From Roseovarius indicus (lineage in GTDB: Bacteria; Pseudomonadota; Alphaproteobacteria; Rhodobacterales; Rhodobacteraceae): a stretch of 64,000 nucleotides of DNA. Where the stretch lies: the NCBI RefSeq assembly GCF_008728195.1, contig NZ_CP031600.1, positions 1 through 64,000 of the forward strand, given 5' to 3'. The notes beneath the pieces were generated by a model that was not told the origin of the DNA, did no database searches, and worked only from the letters and a program-made list of their open reading frames with translations. The position numbers were made by a program, and so were the translations under genes. The number at the start of each line of letters is the position of its first letter. Within the stretch, counting starts at the first letter, position 1. Shown here piece by piece: positions 24,917 to 33,092 of this stretch.

Positions 24917-26361
24917 CACTACTTTGGCAGATTTTTTCTGATCCGATAATCTCCGGATTCACGGGAGGCGTTTTGGGTGATTTATAGGGAGCCAGCTTTG
25001 AGGGAGGCTGGCGGATTATGGGGAACTGGCGGAGCGATCTGGAGACCTGGCTGTCGCCGTTTGTTGCGGCGCTTGGGCACAAGACGCGGGGGCGGATGTG
25101 TCCGGCCTATGTTGCCGGGCTGATTGGCCCGGGCGATCGCAAGAGCGTGCAGCCGATGGCGGCGCGGGACGGGGCGGTCAGCTATGACCAACTGCATCAT
25201 TTCATCGCCGACGGGGTCTGGGACAGCGCGCCGCTGGAGGCGGCCTTGCTGGCCGAGGCCGACAGGCTGGTTGGCGGCGAGGAGGCCTTTCTGGTCATTG
25301 ATGATACCTGTCTGCCGAAGAAGGGCGAACGCTCGGTCGGGGTTGCGCCGCAATATGCCTCATCGCTGGGCAAGACCGCGAATTGTCAGTCGCTGGTCTC
25401 GGTAACACTGGCCTCGCGCGAGGTGCCGGTGGCAGTGGGGTTGCGGCTGTTTCTCCCAGAGGTCTGGATCAACGATCCCGACCGCATGGCCCGAGCCCGG
25501 GTGCCGGAAGATCGGCGAACGGCCCTGAGCAAACCTGAGATTGCCATCGAGGAGATCGACCGGGTGAGGGCTGCGGGTGTCCGCTTCGGCTGTGTGCTGG
25601 CCGATGCGGGTTACGGATCGAGCGGGCCTTTCCGCCAGGCTCTGAGCACGCGCGGCCTCACCTGGGCGGTCGGCCTGTCGCGACGCCAGAACGTCTATCC
25701 GGCGGATGTCGGGCTGGTCTTTCCCGAGGCCGGGCGCGGTCGGCGCCGCAAATATCACCTCCCCGACCGCGTTGCCGTTTCCGCCGAACAGATGCTGGGG
25801 GACGAGAAATGGCGGAAGGTCAGCTGGAGGCGTGGGACCAAAGGCAGGCTGAATTGCCAGTTCGCCGCAACCCGTGTCCGCATCGTCGATGGCCACCGGC
25901 ATCGCATGGCAGATGGCCGTGTGCAGGCCATGCCCGGTGACGAGGAGGTTTGGCTGATCGGCGAACGCCGTGCGACCGGCGAGCGGAAATACTACGCCTC
26001 GAACCTGCCAGCCGGCACCTGCCTCAAGACGCTCGCCGCCGCCGTCAAGGCCCGATGGATCTGCGAACAGGCGCATCAACAACTCAAGGAGGAACTTGGT
26101 CTCGATCATTTCGAGGGGCGGTCCTGGACGGGTCTTCACCGACACGCACTGATGACGATGATCGCCTACGCCTTCCTGCAATCCCGCCGCCTCAAGGCTG
26201 CGGGACGGGGAAAAAAGAGTCCCCGGACCACCCCCGCAACCAACCATGCCAGCCGTCAGGCAAGCCATCCTCGACATCCTGGCGCGTCCACCGCCTATTC
26301 GCTGCCCTCATTGTGAAAGGCTCATCGCAGAACGCCCAGAAAAAATTCTGCCAAAGTAGTG
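24917..26361 (+). mobile_element. IS701-family element, intact
   Basis: A 1445-bp element starting CACTACTTTGGCAG and ending in the inverted CTGCCAAAGTAGTG, flanked by CTAG on both sides (24913-24916 and 26362-26365). The CTAG target was formed by the end of the IS427-like element and its TA duplication, so this insertion is younger than that element. Confidence 0.85.
25018..26316 (+). CDS. IS701-family transposase
   Basis: A 432-residue DDE transposase of the IS701 type. Characteristic blocks are YDQLHHFIADGVWDSAPLEA near residue 55, the first catalytic Asp in AFLVIDDTCLPKKGERSVGV, FGCVLADAGYGSSGPFRQAL with the second, and the Glu in CEQAHQQLKEELGLDHFEGR. The C-terminus is a Pro/Ser/His-rich tail. 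It is the only gene of the element and appears complete. Confidence 0.9.
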   Translation: MGNWRSDLETWLSPFVAALGHKTRGRMCPAYVAGLIGPGDRKSVQPMAARDGAVSYDQLHHFIADGVWDSAPLEAALLAEADRLVGGEEAFLVIDDTCLPKKGERSVGVAPQYASSLGKTANCQSLVSVTLASREVPVAVGLRLFLPEVWINDPDRMARARVPEDRRTALSKPEIAIEEIDRVRAAGVRFGCVLADAGYGSSGPFRQALSTRGLTWAVGLSRRQNVYPADVGLVFPEAGRGRRRKYHLPDRVAVSAEQMLGDEKWRKVSWRRGTKGRLNCQFAATRVRIVDGHRHRMADGRVQAMPGDEEVWLIGERRATGERKYYASNLPAGTCLKTLAAAVKARWICEQAHQQLKEELGLDHFEGRSWTGLHRHALMTMIAYAFLQSRRLKAAGRGKKSPRTTPATNHASRQASHPRHPGASTAYSLPSL

Positions 26362-26364
26362 CTA

Positions 26365-27469
26365 GTCATCTGAATCTAAAGTTCGACGCATAGTGTCTGC
26401 TGCGTTCGCTGGCAGAACCGTTTGACGGATGCGAGGATATCATCGGCGGACTTGACCCATCTGTAGGGTTTGGGATTTTCACTATGGGTCTCGATAAAGG
26501 CGACGATGTCGGCCTCCAGTTCGGTGGTGGAGCGATGCACACTGCGTTGCAACTGCTTGCGGGTCAGTTCCGCGAACCAACGTTCCACTTGGTTTATCTA
26601 GCTGGCAGATGTCGGGGTGAAGTGGATGTGCCAGTGCGGACGGCGGGACAGCCAAGCCTTAATTTTCGGCGTCTTGTGCGTGGCGTAGTTGTTCATCACC
26701 AGATGCACGTCCGGCCCTTCCGGCACCGCTGCGTCGATTTTCTCAGAAAATCGAGGAAGTCAGTCGCCCGGTGGCGCTTGTCGCATTTCTCAATCACCGC
26801 GCCTGTTGCGATGTCGAGCGCAGCGAACAGCGAGGTTGTTCCGTGAAGGACATAGGTAAGGGTTCTCCGCTAGGCGGCACCGGACGCTCGCGGTCCAATG
26901 CCAGGATTTGGGATTTCGCCTCCACGCACAACACGATGGCTCGGTTCGGCGGCGACATGTAGAGACCGACGACGTCCTGCACCTTGTCGACGAACAACGG
27001 ATCAGTGGACAGCTTGAACGTCTCGCTCCGGTGGGGTTGCAGGCCGAAGGCGGTCCAGATCCTGCGGATCTTGGTGTGCGACCGGCCCGTCTCGGCCGCC
27101 ATGGTCCGGATCGACCAATGGGTGCCGTATTCAGCGTGCGCTCGATCACCTCGGCCACCTGCGCGACAGACACAGTGCGCGGCCGACCGGGGCGGTATTC
27201 ATCGGTGAGCCCTTCGATCCGATCCTTCACGAAACGCCGGCGCCATTTTCAGAAAGTGTGTTCATGGAATCCGAGCCGGGCACCGACTTCTTTGTTTTGC
27301 AACCCCTCCGAACAGAGCAGGATTATACGGCATCGGTCCGAAAGCAATTGCGCCGCCTTTTGCCGCCGAACCTGTGCCGCCAGAAAGGTTCGCTTCTCGT
27401 CGTTTAGAACCACCTCGTCCGCCACACGCCCCACAATCGCATCGTCTCCTCATATATTTCTGACAATGA
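26365..27469 (-). mobile_element. Decayed IS630-family element
   Basis: Remnant of an IS630-type element. Its ends are judged from TA dinucleotides at 26363-26364 and 27470-27471 with the inward sequences GTCATCTGAATC and TCATTGTCAG, which are only loosely similar. The transposase gene is broken. Confidence 0.6.
26376..27434 (-). pseudogene. IS630-family transposase remnant
   Basis: Family blocks can be read in order but in several frames: LNDEKRTFLAAQVRRQKAAQ and RIILLCSEGLQNKEVGARLG at the start, KDRIEGLTDEYRPGRPRTVS, then RRIWTAFGLQPHRSETFKLS, VDKVQDVVGLYMSPPNRAIV and, at the end, VERWFAELTRKQLQRSVHRS to the C-terminus. A TAG replaces Trp just before the last block, and there are frameshifts. 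Clearly inactive. Confidence 0.85.
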
Positions 27470-27841
27470 TACGAAATATGGTTCCGGGTAACCAGCTGCT
27501 ATAGGTTCAAGCGAATTCGACACCCGGCAGAGCGGCGCAATACGATAAAGCACAAATACGAACCCAACCGGCAACCTCTTCAATGATCCCGACACCGGAG
27601 ATTTCGAATATTCAATACGTCCCTTGTCTGCGCCAATGTTTGTCGCGCGTCGTATCGCCCTGGGGCCAGTCGCGACAAGTCAGCTTCTAGCGTTCAGCAA
27701 CGGAGATCGGAACCTGCGGCGATTTTCCGGGACTGGAAGATGGGATCCCAGTCTGCACGAAGATGACTTCGTCGCCAAAGATGCGCGCGAACTCAGAGCC
27801 GTGCCCAGACCGACCAGGCACGGCTGCCCGATTCTTTTCAG
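27470..27841. other. Intergenic stretch with a degenerate MerR-type box
   Basis: Only one notable sequence is seen here: on the minus strand TTGAAC (27510-27505) followed by CTATAGCAGCTGG, which resembles the start of the four MerR-type promoters of this window but lacks a matching -10. It would once have faced the truncated CDF gene across the insertion-sequence stack. No gene is supported between it and the 3' end of the hydroxylase gene. Confidence 0.35.
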
Positions 27842-28501
27842 TCAGTCCGCGTACCACATGCGCGACAGGTTGGCCTTGGCCTTGAACACGCGGTCGAAGG
27901 CCGGGGTCTTGCCCTCTGCATCATGAAGAGCGCGCGCAGCGACATCGAGATCATGCAAGATTTCTCGGCGGGCCGGGTCGCGAACCCAGCTTGTGATCCA
28001 GCCGACCACCGCCACGCGCTCGCCCTCGGTGACCGGCTCCACGCGATGCAGCGTTGATGTCGGGTAGAGCACCATCTCTCCGGCAGACAGCTTGATGGCA
28101 CGGTCTTCCATCGCGTCTTCCATGACCAATTCCCCGCCGGTATAGACGTCGGCCGCGGTCAGGCTGAGCGTAAAGGAAAGATCCGTGCGGTTCCCGTTCA
28201 TGGTCGGGTCGTCAACATGGGTGCCGTAAGTCATGCCTCCGCGATATCGCGACAAGAGCATACGCGCATATTTACGCGGACGCGCCACCGATTTGACGAT
28301 TTCGTTCGCGTTCAGGGCCTTGCGCACCTTTTCGAAAATCGCATCAAGTTGTGGCGATTTCTTGGCCTGCAGGTTGGACTTGACGTCTCGCGCATAGCGC
28401 CCTGCGGTTGCGCGGCCGTCTTCGTAGTCAAGAGAATTGGCGGCCCCTTGCAGGGCCGCCAAATCCTGTGCGTTCAGCACATCGGTGATAACGATAGTCA
28501 T
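27842..28501 (-). CDS. piuC: PKHD-type Fe(II)/2-oxoglutarate hydroxylase, PiuC/YbiX family
   Basis: YbiX/PiuC proteins are Fe(II)- and 2-oxoglutarate-dependent dioxygenases usually linked to iron or siderophore uptake. The 219-residue protein has the metal triad in GTHVDDP (His about 95, Asp about 97) and LHRVEPVTEGERVAVVGWIT (His about 152, with Arg about 162 for 2-oxoglutarate), and the family features RYRGGMTYGTHVDDPTMN and GEMVLYPTSTLH. It starts 3 bp after the stop codon of the upstream acidic exported protein gene, so both are in one operon. No TonB-dependent receptor is adjacent, which is unusual for this family. Confidence 0.9.
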   Translation of the reverse strand: MTIVITDVLNAQDLAALQGAANSLDYEDGRATAGRYARDVKSNLQAKKSPQLDAIFEKVRKALNANEIVKSVARPRKYARMLLSRYRGGMTYGTHVDDPTMNGNRTDLSFTLSLTAADVYTGGELVMEDAMEDRAIKLSAGEMVLYPTSTLHRVEPVTEGERVAVVGWITSWVRDPARREILHDLDVAARALHDAEGKTPAFDRVFKAKANLSRMWYAD

Positions 28502-28504
28502 GGT

Positions 28505-29431
28505 CTACTGGCTCTCGCCTTCGCCACCGACGCTGGCTTTGCCTTCACCTTCGCTACCGGCGCTGGCTTCACCTTCACCTTCGCCAGCGTCCAGTTCAAG
28601 CGCGGCAAGCTCCATGCGCGCGGCTGCACCGTAAATGATCGAGGGATCCATCTCAAAGTCGCCCTCTCCCTGGATGTCGCCATAGGCAGCCTCGGTGGCG
28701 GCGACCTGTTCAAGAAGGGCCGCAGCGACGTCCGCAACAGCCGGATCGTCGCTGTCGGTCATCTGCCCGGCCTCGGTCTCGACGACCCGGAGGAAGCCCC
28801 AGCTATCCTGGTACTCGTGCAGGTTCGATACCTCGCCGCCCTTGACGGCCACGGTGTATTCATCGCCTGCAGTGCGGGTCAGTGCGACCAGTCCGGCGAC
28901 CTGCTGGGCTGGGGTATAATTGGCGCGGGCTTCTTCATGCGTCGCGCGCACCTTGGCGAACAGGGCTTCGAGTTCGGCGTAATCAGCCCTGGCTTCGGCG
29001 GCGGCGGCCAGCGCCTCGATCTCTCCACGCAGGCGGCTCAGGCCCTGCTCTTCCAACTCTTCGGCCACGGCATCATATTTTTCCTCGATCGGGTGACCGA
29101 CATGAGTGCGCGCGGCCTCCAGATCGCCTGCCTCGTAGAGTGCCAGACCGGCGCAGATATGGCCTTCAATGAAGGACAGCCCGCTCAGGAACGCGATGTC
29201 GGGATCGAGGCTGGACGCGCCTTCACCTTCACCTTCGCCACCAGCGCTGGCTTCGCCCTCGCCTTCTCCTTCGGCTTGGGCCAGCAGGTAGGTCCCGTCA
29301 TTTCGCAGGTCCCCTGCCGCCGCCAGATCGGGCGCGATTGCACCTGCTGCACTCAATGCGGCGAGACCGCCGAGGGTTGATATGCGCCGTGCGACAACGC
29401 GGCGTGGCTGTACCGATTTGTTCTGAGCCAT
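28505..29431 (-). CDS. Exported acidic protein with Gly-Glu repeats, function unknown
   Basis: The 308-residue product begins MAQNKSVQPRRVVARRISTL, a twin-arginine-type signal, with a cleavage region near LAAAG. A mature low-complexity segment AEGEGEGEASAGGEGEGEGA follows at about residues 50-75, and a second Gly-Glu-Ala-Ser block forms the C-terminus. Between them is a helical domain with EGHICAGLALYEAGDLEAAR and THVGHPIEEKYDAVAEELEE, whose His and Glu residues could bind a metal or haem. I do not recognise a named family. The ATG follows GGAGAAAGTA. Being upstream of, and coupled to, piuC suggests a periplasmic part in iron or haem handling, by inference only. Confidence 0.7.
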   Translation of the reverse strand: MAQNKSVQPRRVVARRISTLGGLAALSAAGAIAPDLAAAGDLRNDGTYLLAQAEGEGEGEASAGGEGEGEGASSLDPDIAFLSGLSFIEGHICAGLALYEAGDLEAARTHVGHPIEEKYDAVAEELEEQGLSRLRGEIEALAAAAEARADYAELEALFAKVRATHEEARANYTPAQQVAGLVALTRTAGDEYTVAVKGGEVSNLHEYQDSWGFLRVVETEAGQMTDSDDPAVADVAAALLEQVAATEAAYGDIQGEGDFEMDPSIIYGAAARMELAALELDAGEGEGEASAGSEGEGKASVGGEGESQ

Positions 29432-29561
29432 TACTTTCTCCATGCTAGATAAGCTTTAGGTGACTAAAATACTCGGATTTGCCAATCCTCAAAAATTGCC
29501 TTGCATGTTCCAGCCGGTAGCCGTTGAACAACAGCGTCTGTCTCTTTGACGCGAAGAGCGG

Positions 29562-29888
29562 TCACACCCCACGCGGGGCGGCAAGAATGACTGTCGCCCC
29601 CAGCAAACAAACGGCTGTGCCAAGAAGATCCCACCTATCAGGCCTATGTCCTTCGGCCAACCACATCCACAGAACCGAGGACGCTATATAGACGCCACCA
29701 TAGGCTGCGAATGCGCGGCCTGCGGCGACAGTCTCTACCTGCGCCAGGAGCCATCCGAACACCACGAGTGCGGCAATGCCAGGCACAATCCAAAGTGCTG
29801 AGGCACCGAGACGCCACCAGGCCCAGATGGCGAAACACCCTGCAATTTCGGCAAGTGCCGCGAGCGGAAAGGCAAGCGCAGCGGGCAT
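29562..29888 (-). CDS. YnfA/UPF0060-family small membrane protein
   Basis: A 108-residue integral membrane protein with four hydrophobic helices, related to small multidrug-resistance-like transporters. Family landmarks are [40 protein letters not shown] and [21 protein letters not shown] use the ATG at 29888, giving the usual family length; an upstream in-frame ATG at 29909 would overlap the merR-type gene. It lies immediately downstream of that gene and is probably co-transcribed with it. Substrate unknown. Confidence 0.88.
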   Translation of the reverse strand: MPAALAFPLAALAEIAGCFAIWAWWRLGASALWIVPGIAALVVFGWLLAQVETVAAGRAFAAYGGVYIASSVLWMWLAEGHRPDRWDLLGTAVCLLGATVILAAPRGV

Positions 29889-29889
29889 C

Positions 29890-30318
29890 TCAGGCGCCGA
29901 TCTCTTCATGGTCGGTCAGGCATTCGGAATGGTCGCGCAGTACCTCGAGCACACGGCAGTCTGAAGTTTGCCCGCCGCTGCACTCATGCACCATCCGCTT
30001 CAATTCCGTCCGCAGCGCCTCGAGCCGCGCCAATCGTTGCTCGACCTGTTTGAGTTGCCGACGGGCTATAGCATCCGCCTCCGCGCAGGACTTTCCCGGA
30101 TGATCGCTGAGATCGAGGAGCTCACGGATCGCGTCCAACGCGAATCCCAATTGCCGTGCGTGCCGGACGAATGACAAGCGGTCGAGTTCGGCGTCGCCAT
30201 AGCGTCGTTGGCCCCCCTCGGTCCTGCCGGGCTCAGGCATAAGTCCGATCTGCTCGTAATACCGGATGGTCTGCACTTTTGTTCCGGTCTTCTTCGCCAG
30301 CGTCCCAATCGTCAGCAT
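29890..30318 (-). CDS. MerR-family metal regulator, PbrR/ZntR/CadR-like
   Basis: MerR regulators bind promoters with overlong spacers and activate them when loaded with metal. The 142-residue protein has the N-terminal winged helix ([20 protein letters not shown] and [20 protein letters not shown]), a dimerisation helix (about 80-112), and Cys at about 78, 113 and 121 within [14 protein letters not shown] and SDCRVLEV. This three-Cys pattern is that of Pb, Zn and Cd sensors rather than Cu or Hg sensors. The ATG at 30318 is preceded by GGGGAGCGG. A CTACAG dyad lies just upstream (30337-30351). It is the only MerR gene in the window and the natural candidate for all four MerR-type promoters. 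Confidence 0.88.
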   Translation of the reverse strand: MLTIGTLAKKTGTKVQTIRYYEQIGLMPEPGRTEGGQRRYGDAELDRLSFVRHARQLGFALDAIRELLDLSDHPGKSCAEADAIARRQLKQVEQRLARLEALRTELKRMVHECSGGQTSDCRVLEVLRDHSECLTDHEEIGA

Positions 30319-30336
30319 TTCCGCTCCCCACATTAC

Positions 30337-30351
30337 CTACAGTGGGTGTAG
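30337..30351. promoter_or_regulatory. MerR-type dyad upstream of the merR-like gene
   Basis: CTACA-GTGGG-TGTAG is an inverted repeat 19 bp upstream of the start codon, similar to the dyads of the other MerR-type promoters. It probably mediates autoregulation. The flanking -35 and -10 elements are weak in either direction. Confidence 0.6.
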
Positions 30352-30428
30352 CTTTATGCGGTGCGCATCACAAGCTTCACCTTAGTTTCACAGGTCGGTG
30401 ATTGTTGGCCGATCGATGACAATCGCGC

Positions 30429-30459
30429 TTGAACCTACAGTAGCTAGAGGATGTAAACG
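30429..30459 (+). promoter_or_regulatory. MerR-type promoter in front of the SCO-like leader ORF
   Basis: -35 TTGAAC (30429-30434), a 19-bp spacer with CTACAGTAGCTAGAGG, and -10 TAAACG (30454-30459). The sequence from -35 through the spacer is identical to the promoter at 37793-37823, showing duplication of a promoter block. Confidence 0.8.
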
Positions 30460-30495
30460 CACACACAATAGAGAATCACGTTCGGGCGGAGCGGC

Positions 30496-30654
30496 GTGAG
30501 GCTTTCAGGTCTTCAAAAGGTGTTGTGGGTGCTTGCGGGCGTGACCGCGTTCGTTTTCATCTGGCTGTTCCTGTGGTTTGACTATTTTGTCGCCCAGCTT
30601 CGAGACTCGACGGGCGAACTACGGAGGTACCGTGAAAAGTTAGTTGAGGACTAA
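30496..30654 (+). CDS. 52-residue membrane ORF, duplicated N-terminus of a SCO-family gene
   Basis: The GTG-started frame encodes MRLSGLQKVLWVLAGVTAFV, continues through a single hydrophobic segment and ends ELRRYREKLVED. The first 30 residues closely match the N-terminus of the SCO protein at 37860 (MRLSGLQNVLWMFAGVAAFV), and the promoter and leader DNA are shared too, so this is a duplicated 5' end lacking the SCO domain. It may be a relic or a small expressed membrane peptide. The DsbD-like gene starts about 236 bp downstream. Confidence 0.55.
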   Translation: MRLSGLQKVLWVLAGVTAFVFIWLFLWFDYFVAQLRDSTGELRRYREKLVED

Positions 30655-30890
30655 CCTTTAAACGGCGCTAGCCTATAAGCGCGGCACCATGGAGAGCGGG
30701 TCAAATTTGTGTTTGACGCAGATAAAGAGACTGTTTTGCAGGAAGCTTAAATGAGCATCGCTGTTGCCTCGTAATTCGGACCCTTAGCTGTGCCCACTGT
30801 TTGAGGGGTCGACGGCACCGCAACGCGTTCGGGAACAGCACGTTGCAGCAACTTCCCGAGACTGAGCGCGAAGAAAAAAGAGGTCAGAAT

Positions 30891-32993
30891 ATGCGTATAA
30901 CTTTGGCAGGGTATCAGGGATTGCTTGTCGGTCTCGCACTCTTTCTTGTTTTAGTGGCAAGCCCTGTTCGCGCCTTGGAATCCAATGCGTATCGTTCCGA
31001 AGTACTGACGGCACGTTTGATCGTCGCGGAAGCAGGAATCGCCCCAGGATCGCAGTTCCTTTCGGCGGGTTTGAAGATTGAACTGGAGGAAGGATGGAAA
31101 GCGTACTGGCGGTCGCCAGGCGAGGTTGGCCTGCCGCCGGAGATCGATTGGGAGGGGTCCACAAACCTTGAATCCGTCGACATGCTTTGGCCCGCACCCA
31201 CGCGTTTCCGCGCCTTCGGAATTGAAAATTTCGGCTATGCCAAACAAGTAATATTTCCATTGCAGTTGCGGCTTGCGAACTCTGATAGAGCGGCCGAGCT
31301 GAAGGGACTCGTCGATCTGCTGATCTGCTCCAATGTGTGCATTCCGGAAAGGTTTGAATTGACACTCCCTGTGCCATTGGGAACGGGCGTCGATGCGAAA
31401 GCCGCGACCGATATCGCGACATGGGCCGCTCGCGTACCTGTTGCAGGGCCAGAAAGTGCAATAGCGGTCTCGGGCGCATCGCTGAAGCAGGATCAGGCAT
31501 TGGTTGTTCAAATGACGCGGCCTTCTGGCTGGAACAATCCCGATCTTTTTCCAGAGTTTGGTGCAGGCTCTGCATTCGGCGCACCCGACATCCGCCTTAC
31601 AAGTGATCGCACCGGTCTCTGGGCAAGTATCCCGATTCTCGCGTTAAGCGAGGAACAAACCTCCCTTCGAATTACGGTCGTAGACGAGGATGTCGCGGTT
31701 ACATTCGATGATGTGAACACTACCGACGTTGTACCTGCGCCACCTTACGCATCCGAGACCAGCCAAGATAGGGGTCAGTTTTTCCCGATTCTCTTGCTGT
31801 CCTTCCTGGGAGGGTTGATACTGAACTTAATGCCATGCGTCTTGCCCGTTCTATCGATCAAATTCGGATCGGCGCTCCGAATGAAGAATCGCTCCGTTTC
31901 ACAATTGCGCGCGGGGTTTATCGCTACGGCTGGGGGAACTGTTGCTTTCATGTGGGTGCTGGCCTTGGCGGTCATAGCGCTGCAGACGCTCGGATATGCC
32001 GTTGGGTGGGGCGTGCAGTTTCAGAATGCATATTTCCTGATTGCACTCATTCTCGTTGTCGGACTCTTTGCGGCAAATTTGTTTGGAGTTTTTGAAATTT
32101 CTTTGCCCAGCAGCTGGATGGCTAGGCTATCTGGCCGCTTTGGGCGGGGGTATGCCGAAGACTTCTCCACTGGCGCTCTGGCTGCGATACTTGCAACGCC
32201 TTGTTCCGCCCCGTTGCTGGGGACAGCCATTGCCTTCGCCCTTTCTGGCACGACAGGCGATATACTTGCGGTTTTCACAGCGATGGGGATTGGGCTTGCA
32301 CTGCCATATATTCTGGTTGCCGCTTGGCCTGGTTTCCTGTCCCGACTGCCCAAACCGGGACCCTGGATGATAAGCTTGAAAATTGTTCTCGGATTGCTGC
32401 TTGCCGGAACCGTTGCATGGCTATGCTGGGTCTTGATTGGTGTGACGTCGCCAACCCTCACAGGCCTCGTGCTGCTGGGTCTTGGGCTCATCGTACTGGC
32501 TGCGAGAGCCTATCAGGTTCAGCCCAGTAACGGTTTGCTGTGGGGAATGACTGCGGTTTTGGGCATGACATTGGCGGCCCCCGCACTGCTGCCAAATAGG
32601 CCCGCTGATGTAACAAACTCGATCGCTTCTTACTGGGTCGAGTTCGACCGGTCCCGGATCGCGCGTGAAGTGTCGCAGGGCAAAACTGTATTCGTGGACG
32701 TTACTGCGGATTGGTGCATCACTTGCAAAGCAAACAAAACCCTGGTCCTAGATCGTGAACCAGTTTTTGGAGCACTTGGCGGGGAAGGCGTGATTGCAAT
32801 GCGCGCGGATTGGACGCGACCGGACGCGACAATCCAATCCTATCTCGAGGCACACGGCAGATACGCAATTCCGTTCAACATCGTCTACGGTCCAGATGCG
32901 CCTGAAGGCATCATTTTATCTGAATTGCTATCCGTGGATGCGGTTCTCGAAGCGCTGTCGGCTGCCAATCTCAGCGCTGTCCGAAAACGATGA
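30891..32993 (+). CDS. DsbD/ScsB-like thiol-disulfide transmembrane protein
   Basis: DsbD/ScsB proteins carry reducing power across the inner membrane to periplasmic thiol proteins. The 700-residue protein has a signal peptide (residues 1-28), a periplasmic N-terminal domain with a CSNVC pair in LLICSNVCIPE, a central eight-helix membrane domain with the paired Cys in NLMPCVLPVLSIK and ATPCSAPLLGTA, and a C-terminal thioredoxin domain with CITC in VTADWCITCKANKT. All three Cys pairs are intact. The ATG at 30891 follows AGAGG. It stands between the SCO-like leader ORF and the convergent ccm operon, and would supply reductant for cytochrome c and copper-site maturation. Confidence 0.9.
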   Translation: MRITLAGYQGLLVGLALFLVLVASPVRALESNAYRSEVLTARLIVAEAGIAPGSQFLSAGLKIELEEGWKAYWRSPGEVGLPPEIDWEGSTNLESVDMLWPAPTRFRAFGIENFGYAKQVIFPLQLRLANSDRAAELKGLVDLLICSNVCIPERFELTLPVPLGTGVDAKAATDIATWAARVPVAGPESAIAVSGASLKQDQALVVQMTRPSGWNNPDLFPEFGAGSAFGAPDIRLTSDRTGLWASIPILALSEEQTSLRITVVDEDVAVTFDDVNTTDVVPAPPYASETSQDRGQFFPILLLSFLGGLILNLMPCVLPVLSIKFGSALRMKNRSVSQLRAGFIATAGGTVAFMWVLALAVIALQTLGYAVGWGVQFQNAYFLIALILVVGLFAANLFGVFEISLPSSWMARLSGRFGRGYAEDFSTGALAAILATPCSAPLLGTAIAFALSGTTGDILAVFTAMGIGLALPYILVAAWPGFLSRLPKPGPWMISLKIVLGLLLAGTVAWLCWVLIGVTSPTLTGLVLLGLGLIVLAARAYQVQPSNGLLWGMTAVLGMTLAAPALLPNRPADVTNSIASYWVEFDRSRIAREVSQGKTVFVDVTADWCITCKANKTLVLDREPVFGALGGEGVIAMRADWTRPDATIQSYLEAHGRYAIPFNIVYGPDAPEGIILSELLSVDAVLEALSAANLSAVRKR

Positions 32994-33092
32994 AACAGTG
33001 CCGTTGCATTGCTCAAGAGAGGCAGAACCTGCAATCGTTCAGTTTCAGGTGAAGGGAAAGCTGTTATGTATCTGAGACCTCGCGGCCCCAAT

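Noticed and set aside
28530..28600. Short CCTTCACCTTCGCC-like DNA repeats considered as a CRISPR array
   Set aside because: They are coding repeats for Gly-Glu-Ala-Ser blocks, too short and without spacers or cas genes.
28217..29380. 387-codon plus-strand frame opposite piuC and the acidic protein
   Set aside because: Its Phe/Thr/Ala repeats are the antisense reading of the Gly-Glu repeats; the minus-strand genes have signals and motifs.
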